Assembly: GCF_012489685.1 (NCBI RefSeq)
Contig: NC_080042.1
Location: 56,463,069 to 56,527,068, forward strand
Length of the DNA: 64,000 nt
Reading direction: 5' to 3'
Origin: Lotus japonicus
Lineage: Eukaryota; Streptophyta; Magnoliopsida; Fabales; Fabaceae
Shown: one piece after another, positions 56,601 through 64,000 of the stretch
Layout: each line of letters begins with the position of its first letter
Position numbering within the stretch: position 1 is the stretch's first letter
Program-made: the position numbers and the translations under genes
Notes under the pieces: generated by a model
Told to the model about the DNA's origin: nothing
The model's input: the letters and a program-made list of their open reading frames with translations, nothing else
Databases searched by the model: none

Positions 56601-57700
56601 TAATAGTAAGAAAATGACATGTGGCATTTTGACCCACTCAAAGAGTGACACTTTTTTATTATTAAGATAAATTACTTTTTCGGGAAAAAATCAAGTTTTA
56701 AAATTATAAATTACATTACATTGTTCTCATAGGATAGCTAAAGTGATAGGAGCTGAGGGACATGTGGGTTGGGTAGGAAAAAGTCTATGATCAATTCCTG
56801 GCGAGTGTAATTTATCTTTCTGATGTACTAAAAATAAATAAATTACATTACACTAGCCCAAGTTCAAGTTTTCCGATCCAATTAATTATTTTTTTGACTG
56901 TACCGATCCAATTAATTAAATTTAAGTTTTTTTTTTTTTGATAAAAAATACATTTTCACAACTCCGTCCTAGAGTTGATTTTTTTTTTTATCCTGTAAAT
57001 TGAATTTCAGAAGTTTGAAGTAGACTAATATTTTTTTACGAAATGTTATTTTACAATTACAAAAAGTTAAATATAGAAATAACAACTTTTTTTTTTTGGT
57101 CAATTAGAAACAACAACTTTGGATGAACGTTAAGGACGTTTTTTTTAAACCATCCAAATTCTAAACAAAAAGGTGTCAGCATATAATAAGCCCAATATGA
57201 GGCATATGGGTTTCTTCTGGTTTCGAGGTTGTCTGCCTTTCTAATTATTGTTGAATTGGACCCCTCTTGGCCCATTGATATTTTTTCACTAAAAATATAT
57301 GGACCAAACTTATGCACAGTTCCAATAGTGCAATTTTTTTGGGCAAGAGAACTGGTAGAGCAGAAAGAAAACACCTTCAGATTATTGGGTAGGGTATCAG
57401 TGGCATGTTGGGGAGGCTAGCAGAGGCTCACTCCTTAGTGCTAGGAGATCTCCCCGAGGAGGATTACCTACCCACTGAGATTTATTGAACGTAAGACGAT
57501 TCGAACACTTGACCTATGAGAAAGTGAGAGTTAAACTCGGAACCTATGGTTAGTTATGTAAAACCAAATTGACTCTAATGGTGCATGTTAATTGTTGTTC
57601 AATAACAACATGACATGTGTGCTAAAAATGGAATTTTGTGGGAGTTACTACATCAATAAATATTGAGAAAGCGAATAGTTGTATTTCTTATTTGACTACA
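56601..57700. other. AT-rich stretch with homopolymer runs
   Basis: Many poly(T) runs (56925-57090). No gene, repeat unit or RNA recognised. Confidence 0.5.
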
Positions 57701-58037
57701 TGTTAGAGTCTCACATTGGCTAGAGATGTGGTCAATCAAGTGCTTATAAATGGTAGTGCAAACCTCAACTCTTGAGCTAGCTTTTGGGTTGAGTTAAGTC
57801 TCTCTAATTCTAATATAACATTAGAGTATATCCTAGATCCATTTGTTGACTCACCATATTTGGGTCACCTATTTCACTCCACGCTCCAGATGTCCAACCC
57901 TGGACGTGATGGGGTGTGTTAGAGTCTCACATTGGTTAGAGATGTTTCCAATCAAGTGCTTACAAAATGGTAGTGCAAACCTCAACTCTTGAGCTAGCTT
58001 TTGGGTTGAGTTAGGCCTCCCTAATTCTAATACAACA
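57701..58037 (+). mobile_element. TRIM (terminal-repeat retrotransposon in miniature)
   Basis: Two direct repeats, 57701-57820 (120 bp) and 57917-58037 (121 bp), both start TGTTAGAGTCTCACATTGG and end in ACA. They flank only 96 bp. The inner edge begins TTAGAGTATATCCTAGATCC, a decayed form of the usual tRNA-Met primer site. The bases before the right repeat (GGACGTGATGGGGTG) fit a polypurine tract. No target duplication is evident. Such elements have no genes. Confidence 0.82.
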
Positions 58038-58360
58038 ACACCAACAATAGCCAACACTTGAGTTTTCTTCAAGAATAATAATGTAACATGTAGAGATTTG
58101 ACAAAAAAAAACATGTAGGGGTGATAATAGAGGTATGGTCGGATACCATAATATCGGCAAAGTCTAGGGTGGTCTGAGAAGAAGAGTAGCAGTGCCTTCT
58201 AGTTTTGTATTCATCTCTTTGGCGTTTAGAGAATGGGGATCAGGACATTGAGAAGGCAGATCAGGTGGAAGAAGTCAGCTAGCCTATATAAAATATCTTT
58301 TTTCATTATTATAGAAAACTTTAAGATTCACTGTCTTTTTCTTTTTAACCAGTTCTTCAA
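58038..58360. other. Short spacer
   Basis: Nothing recognised. Confidence 0.5.
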
Positions 58361-58778
58361 GAGCATCTCCAATGCTAGATTCTTAGTTCTTAGTTATTAG
58401 CACTATTCATGTGGGCCTTTACTGTCATATGTGCTTAAGCAACTCTTTGCAAATTTTGCTCCAACCATGAGTTCTTAGTCCTTAGCATTATTCATCTGGT
58501 CCCACAATACCATTATATTAATAATATTTTTTATTTTCATATAGTTTTGATTTAAATTTAAATGCTAATTCAATACTTAAATTAAATTAATTGATGAATG
58601 AGAGAAAAAAATTAATTTTTTATGTTAAGAACTCAAAAAATAAAACTCATTATATAAGAATTAGTTCTTATTTTTAAGAACTAAGAACTTCACGTCAGCG
58701 CTCTCCAATGGTTAAAAGCTAAGTTCTTAGTTCTTAGCTCAGAAATAAGAACTAAGAACCTTGCATAGGAGATGCTCT
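58361..58778. mobile_element. MITE with GAGCATCTCC terminal inverted repeats
   Basis: GAGCATCTCCAATGCTAG at the left is matched by the inverse of GCATAGGAGATGCTC at the right. Subterminal TTCTTAGTTCTTAG words are repeated and inverted. The superfamily is not assigned because no target duplication is clear. Confidence 0.72.
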
Positions 58779-59069
58779 AAGGACCTATAGGTGGGACTAC
58801 CCATTGGTCTTCCAAGAAATATTACTAGATATTAAAATTTAGGAATATTCTTTAGATTAATGACTAGGATCGAAAGAATGATAAAATGGTAAAAATTTAA
58901 TATTCTCTCTTATTAATTATACTTTCTAATCTCATTTTAACCTTAATTAAAATTACACTTCCAATTGACGAAATCTAATTTAAACTTAATTAACAACAAA
59001 TCAACTTGATTCTATTAAAATTTAAAAAACCTAATTTCATTAAAATTCATCCCCCATTTGGCATGACAT
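58779..59069. other. AT-rich spacer
   Basis: Nothing recognised. Confidence 0.5.
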
Positions 59070-59440
59070 TCTGGGGCTAGAGATCAAATAAAAGAGGGCT
59101 TTAAATTCCATATTGGTAATGACCATTCTTCTGTTTGGTACATAGATTGGATAGGGATCAGGAAACATGCCTTGCAGGTTCCATTTATTCATATTACAAA
59201 CACAAAGCTCCAATTACAGAACATCATTCAGGACATTAATGGGCTTCTTCATAGGTTGATTATTCTCATCTTTGAGTTGATAAACTCTTCCATGGCGCCA
59301 AGTGCCGAGGATCGCTGGAAGTGGGACCCAAATTAAACAACAAAGGTATCTATTTCTTTTACGACGCATATGCATGGCTCCGAGGCCATACCGCTGACAG
59401 GAGAGGGAAACAAGCCAGTAAATCAAGGGACGAAGCAAAA
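59070..59440 (+). pseudogene. Short LINE fragment
   Basis: One plus-strand frame reads FHIGNDHSSVWYIDWIG and KHALQVPFIHITN, then EDRWKWDPN. This order resembles the region before zf-RVT in plant LINEs (a W-Y-D-x-W box, then an EDRW box). Confidence 0.5.
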
Positions 59441-60379
59441 ACTAACGCCTTTAATTTGTCTTGCTTCATCCCTTTGATTGTTTTTGGCAAATGAAGCAAA
59501 CACTAACAGGGACGAAGCAAAAACACTAACAGGTTGCTTAATCCCAAACCCCAAATTAAAATCCCTAAATCCCTAAAATCCCAATAACCCCAAACCCCAG
59601 CCACCCTTGCCTCACACACACAAACTGAATATCGAGAGAGCACCTCGATAGAGAGAACCACCACCTCCCAACCCTCACCACAACAGAGCATCTCGATCGA
59701 GAGACTGAGATCGAAGATTGGAAGATGAAGGATGCGGCGGCTCTTAACGGAGGTCCATGGTGAGTTTGCGAAGGTTGCTGCAGTGGGGGTTTGCTATTTG
59801 TTTAAGAGGAAGAATTTCAAGCTTGGTAGCTAACGATGGATGTGGGGTTTTGGCTCGGCGGTGAGCGGCTTGCCATCGTTCTGGCCGGCGCCTCCTGTCC
59901 TCTTCTTGTTCTCCCTCTCCTTCGACGTCGGTAACCTCCTAGAATTATTTGGGGGAAAGTAATTTTTTTTGGTACAATTTGGGGGAAAGTAATATCTCAA
60001 GTGAAATTAAAAAAAAATTAGAAATGATAAAGTTATCCCAGGTGTAATTAAAAATATATGAAAACTGGAAAAAAAAAATAAACACGTCACCATTTACGTA
60101 CATGCTGACAGCACACATCAGCGGTCAACATGGTCAAAGGACGAAAATCAACGGTTCACTAAGTTAAAGATGAAAACCATCAAAATTTTAATTGAGGGAC
60201 GGAAACCAAAAACTCGCTATAGTTCAGGGACGAAACTTATTTAACCCATTTTTTTTTTTTTAGTAAAGCTAAGTACACTTTTTTTTTCAAAGACAATTGG
60301 CTTTCATGGGGGCATGAACTCATGGGCAGCCCTTGTTTTGAGAACACGCGGCACATAGAAACAGAGCCAAAGCATATTC
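59441..60379. other. Spacer upstream of enolase, probably with transposon-derived sequence
   Basis: A GC-richer patch (59600-59940, CTCTTAACGGAGGTCC) lies between stretches containing GGGACGAAGCAAAAAC and its variants near 59429, 59510, 60196 and 60228. The repeated AGGGACGAAA wording suggests a non-autonomous element, but termini were not found. Confidence 0.35.
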
Positions 60380-60656
60380 TTCTGTGTGCTCCATGGGCCC
60401 CACCAGTATCCTAGCATAAACTCATCTCAGCCGTCGCATCATCGCTTGCTTTCCCACGACCAACGGTTGAGATCCAGTCTCTCTCACGTGATCGCCACAT
60501 ACCAACCCCTTATATATATTCGAGCCCAACCCGTTCATTTTCACCTCATCGTCACTTTCTCGAGAAAAAGGGTCAGAAAATCACAGCGACGCTGAGAAAA
60601 TTCCAAACACTGAAAACGAAGACTGTGTGCGATTCGTATCCTTTGAAGCATTAACA
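60380..60656 (+). promoter_or_regulatory. Enolase promoter and 5' UTR
   Basis: A G-box core CACGTG lies at 60485-60490 and a TATA box (TTATATATATT) at 60510-60520, about 140 bases before the ATG. The leader is short and intronless as far as seen. The context AACAATGG around the start is favourable for plants. Confidence 0.75.
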
Positions 60657-61005
60657 ATGGTAGCGATCAAGGGCGTCAAGGCTCGCCAGATCTTCGATAG
60701 CCGTGGAAATCCCACCGTTGAAGTGAGTCTTACTTTACACTTCACACTCTCTACTTGTGTGTCATTTTTTGTTTGGTTGCTGAGAAAATGAGCGGGAAAA
60801 TTGAAAGGAAAAAAAATCGGAAAACGATGTTAGATTCTATTTTCGGTGCTGTAGAGAAAGGCTTTGATTCGTGTTTTTTGTTGTTGCTGGAACTGGTTTA
60901 TGCGAAGCTGTGGTTTCTGAATGTGATTTTGTTGTTATCAGGTTGATGTTATTCTTAGCGATGGAACTCTCGCCAGAGCTGCTGTGCCTAGCGGTGCTTC
61001 AACAG
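60657..61005 (+). CDS. ENO: Enolase (2-phosphoglycerate dehydratase), exons 1-2, continues beyond window
   Basis: Exon 1 (60657-60722) encodes MVAIKGVKARQIFDSRGNP and then TVE. Exon 2 (60942-61005) encodes VDVILSDGTLARAAVPSGAS and then TG, ending in phase 1 at ACAG/GTAAAC. The splice sites GAA/GTGAGT and TTATCAG/GTTGAT are canonical. RQIFDSRGNPTVEVD and AVPSGASTG are universal enolase N-terminal motifs; the second is the mobile loop that closes over substrate. No transit peptide precedes the motif, which suggests the cytosolic glycolytic enzyme. Intron 1 is 219 bp. The following intron contains element E from 61313 and is not closed in this window, so later exons are at least 3 kb away. Confidence 0.95.
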
Positions 61006-61312
61006 GTAAACGAACGATCGCTATTGTGTGTGTGTGTGTGTGAATGAGTGTGTGTTGCTTTTACTGAATAGCTTGCATGATTTTATGAATATATGGATTT
61101 GCTGCAGTTTTAGGATGTATCGTGTTACTAAATTATTGTTTGTATTCTGCTTCTTGGAGCATCATCATGTGTCAGGATAAAAAAAAGAGAGAAGGGGAAT
61201 ATTGAATATAAAGTGATATTTGGATATCTCTAACTACAAATGCATGGATTTTGGGTGTTATTGTAATGTTTATTGCTGTAGAGTGGTTGTTCTGAGAATC
61301 GCATATCGTAAC

Positions 61313-61592
61313 TGTTCTGGGAATGAACATTGAAGAGAGGCATAGTACCTAGAGGTAGAGGGATTGTGCCAAGAGAGAATGAGAGTGAGAGAGAGTGCTG
61401 AATTTCAAGTGTTATTTCATCAAATGAGCCAAAAGTCCCTTACAATTGATAACTACCTCCTATTTATAGAGCTTGAGTACTACCTATTGGGCCAATTGGG
61501 CCTCCAAGATCAAGGCCCATCTGAAGTCCAGGGCCCCGCCTCAGGGCGGGATACATGCTGGGCGTTGCCCCTCTAGGGGCTCGCCCAGTCCA
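61313..61592 (-). repeat. 3' LTR of element E
   Basis: About 280 bp ending CGCCCAGTCCA at 61592 by analogy with element B. A TATA box (rc of CTATTTATAG) is near 61460. A 155-bp tandem duplication (61492-61800 or so) spans the LTR/internal border, with CGCCCAGTCCACTAGTCCAC at about 61582 and again at about 61737, so the edge could also be 61747. Confidence 0.7.
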
Positions 61593-62635
61593 CTAGTCCA
61601 CAAGACACCGAGCTCGAGGTACGAGAGCTAAGGGTGTCTTTTAAATGCAATTGGGCCTCCGAGATCAAGGCCCATCTGAAGGCCAGGGCCCCGCCTCAGG
61701 GCGGGATACATGCTGGGCGTTGCCACTCTGGGGGCTCGCCCAGTCCACTAGTCCACAAGACACCGAGCTCGAGGTACGAGAGCTAAGGGTGTCTTAAATG
61801 CTTTTACATATGTCCTACAGTACACCAGAATCTGCACTGCCAACATGGCTTAAGAAAAAAGAGGTAAACTATATCGCCAACACGGCGTGAGCAAAAGGAA
61901 ACTTGCATTTTCAGTTACCCAGTCCACTGACTTGACGAGCAACCCGAGCTGGCAAGTCCACTAGTCCACAAGCGGCGAGAACGATTACTTCGTATTGGCG
62001 ATAAGTTGGAGCAGGTGTATGATCGCTCGCCGGCGGGAAAGGTGACAGGCATGGGTCATGTGCCGATCATTCAATCATTGACTGGCGGTGACCCCGGCGA
62101 GCGACTGAACTTTGTTGTTGGTGTCACCCGTCAGGCGATGGTGTTTGATCCTTATGGTGGCGAAGCTTTTCGCGCTTTCCCTTATTTTAGAACCCTTTCA
62201 AATCTCTATCTGCCTCACGTGGCTGCCCCACGTGATGTGTTGGTTACATCAATTTCCCTCTTTCTCCGGAACCGTCACTTCTCCTTTCATAACCGTCCCA
62301 TCGTGCGCAGTAACTCCCCATTGCACGCGACCCACCTCCCCAAAACCATCATGACTTCCAACCTTCCACACGCGTCCAACACGCGTCACCCCTCCAGCTT
62401 CTCCCCTTCTCCTATAAAAACCCTTCTTCCCCACTGTCATCCCTTTCCGAGACCCCTCTTTACTTCCCTAATCGCTTACCAAACTCCCTCTGTCCACTTC
62501 CGCTCCGGAGCCGTCGCTTATCACCCTTTCCGCTACCCACTCTTCACATCCTACTCCGGTGAGTCCCCTTGTCTTTATCTTTACATCGCACACATACTGA
62601 TCTTTTCCTTTCTTTCACTTCACTGTCTTCAAAAA
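61593..62635 (+). promoter_or_regulatory. Duplicated segment and antisense-gene promoter region of element E
   Basis: This includes the second copy of the 155-bp duplication (to about 61800) and then unique DNA. A TATA box CCTATAAAAAC at 62411-62421 lies about 220 bases before the ATG at 62636. The frame upstream of that ATG is open to 62006, but lies mostly before the TATA box. Confidence 0.6.
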
Positions 62636-64000
62636 ATGGCTTCAAACCCTACCTCCCCTAATCACTCTTCTTCCTCCTCCGAAAGCGACCCTGACTCCAC
62701 CGCTGCCGGCGGCCTCCGCTTAGAGGTTCCGGAGATCCCAGCTCACCGACTACAAACCTACGCCACTCTGCCCCTTCCAGTCCAAGTAGCCCCCAAACAC
62801 GAAGCTATAGATCAACCTTCCATCTTCCAAGATAGCGATCCCATTGTGCAATTCGTGAACTCCCTGGGTGGCTTGTCCAATGACGATGAGTTTAACGCCA
62901 AACTCAGGATCTGGGTTTGCAGTCCCGGGGATCGCCCCTGGCTTCACAAGCCAGACGGCGACGTAAAGAGATCCCATTTTTTCTTTGCATACGAATACAT
63001 GTTTAGCGAGCTTGGAATCAGGCTTCCTTTCTCGCCCTTTGTCCAAACCGTCCTCCGCGACATCAACGCGGCTCCCTGTCAACTTCACCCTAACGCCTGG
63101 GCCTTCATTCGATGTTTTGAAATCCTAAGCGCCGCTGTCGGCATCGCCCCATCCCCCACCAGTTTCTTCTACCTTTACGACGTCGACCCCAAGTCCATCA
63201 AAAACAAAGGATGGATTTCCTTGAAGGCCCGAGCCGGCCGGAAGTGTTTGCATCCCCACAAAAGTAACGCGAAGTCCTCTTTCGCACGAAAGTACTTCCG
63301 TGTGGCGGTTCATCCCGCCTACCCAGAAGCATTCACCCTCAGAGACGGGACCGCCCTCTTTCCTCTTTACTGGACAGAGAAGCCCAACGGGATCACCGAT
63401 CCTTCAGAGGATTCCTTGTCCGCCAACGATAAAGCCTTTCTTAATCTCCTTGCCCCACTTCCCATCCTTGACTGCACAACAGTCCTTGAGGGCGCTGACC
63501 TCTCAAGAACTCCCAAATACTTAGGTTGCCCATAGCTCACTTTTATTATTGACATTTCCTTTCTCGACTCCTATGTTATCACTGATCGTTTTTTTTTATT
63601 GTTACAGAAGATATGAATTTCACGAACGCCGAGCTCCTGAAGGCCCGCGAGAGGAGAATGGCTCGCTTTTCCCCAAAATTCAACACTGAGGGCGACGCGA
63701 AAAAACGGGGCGGTGCTGAGAACCAAGCCGAGAGCACCAAAGCTCCCAAGAGGAGAAGATTGACCAAAGCCTCCTCCAACGCCGGCACATCCAACCCTGG
63801 CGCTCAGCCCACCACTGCTGCTGCGCCTAAAGGCAAAAATGTCGCTGAAGTCTCTGTCGCCGCAGCTACCGAGCCAACCGCCGTACCGGCTTCTTCTCCT
63901 GCCTCCGCCGGTGCGACCGCTGCTTCTGCCGCTGAGTCCTCTATTGGCGCCACAGTCGCCTCCGCCGGCGTTAACGCCACAAAAGCTGCTGCATCTTCCG
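62636..64000 (+). CDS. Antisense gene of element E (Transposase_28-like), two exons, continues beyond window
   Basis: Exon 1 is 62636-63524, starting MASNPTSPNHSSSSSESDP. It contains RSHFFFAYEYMFSELGIRL, APCQLHPNAWAFIRCFEIL, SFFYLYDVDPKS and FRVAVHPAYPEAF, matching the gene in element B and the Putative gypsy type transposon family (PF04195). An 83-bp intron (63525-63607; AG/GTTGCC to TTACAG) in phase 1 follows. Exon 2 opens DMNFTNAELLKARERRMARF and runs open to the window end as Ala/Ser/Thr-rich sequence with a basic KAPKRRRLTK patch. Without splicing the frame stops at 63535. The element B homologue aligns across the junction with no gap (FLEGYNF against YLEDMNF). No inactivating change is seen. 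The function is unknown. Confidence 0.82.

Larger units (their letters stand above)
61313..64000 (-). mobile_element. Tat-type LTR retrotransposon inside enolase intron 2, element E (truncated by window edge)
   Basis: The left edge TGTTCTGGGAATGAACATTG at 61313 matches the LTR start of element B. The flanking five bases are GTAAC. As in B, the left LTR is the 3' LTR of a minus-strand element, and the plus strand carries the antisense gene. The right part, presumably with gag-pol, is outside the window. Confidence 0.85.

Noticed and set aside
62006..62635. Start of the element E antisense gene at 62006
   Set aside because: Homology and a TATA box at 62411 favour the ATG at 62636; the upstream frame is merely open and lies largely before the TATA box.

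Overview
This window is plant nuclear DNA, most probably from a papilionoid legume. The evidence is plant-type introns, a cytosolic enolase gene, an AT-hook (AHL) gene, a small DUF761-like gene, and retrotransposon families typical of legumes. I cannot name the species. Little of the sequence is host genes; most of it is nested or decayed transposable elements.

Layout: (1) 1-3092 is the 5' end of a minus-strand Ty3/gypsy element (A) that runs off the left edge. (2) 3597-6146 holds four exons of an AHL gene without its AT-hook end. (3) 7096-25883 is a three-level nest: a minus-strand LINE remnant is split by a minus-strand Tat-type element (B, 7227-23731, target duplication AAAAC), and B is split by a plus-strand Athila-type element (C, 9710-18504, target duplication CTCTT). 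(4) 27388-41359 is a complete 13,972-bp gypsy element (D, target duplication CATCC) of the same family as A. (5) 42619-43092 is an intact host gene. (6) 45214-49801 is a CACTA transposon (target duplication TAA) carrying pieces of ribosomal protein L9 and amidase genes. (7) 50000-59440 is a graveyard of LINE, copia, gypsy, TRIM and MITE remnants. (8) 60380-61005 is the promoter and first two exons of enolase. Its second intron carries another Tat-type element (E, 61313 to beyond the window end).

The most unusual content is on the reverse strand of the retrotransposons. Element D carries two genes antisense to gag-pol, each with its own TATA box. The larger is a plant-mobile-domain (PMD) gene with three GT-AG introns that all keep frame, followed by a coiled-coil tail. 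Elements B and E carry an analogous antisense gene with a different N-terminal domain (Transposase_28-like) and again a low-complexity or coiled-coil tail. In E this gene has an 83-bp intron; in B the exact position is intronless. Element C has gag and protease but no reverse transcriptase or integrase, and a second gag-like segment sits where pol should begin. Several copies look recently moved by LTR identity yet cannot encode working pol, so they were probably mobilised in trans.
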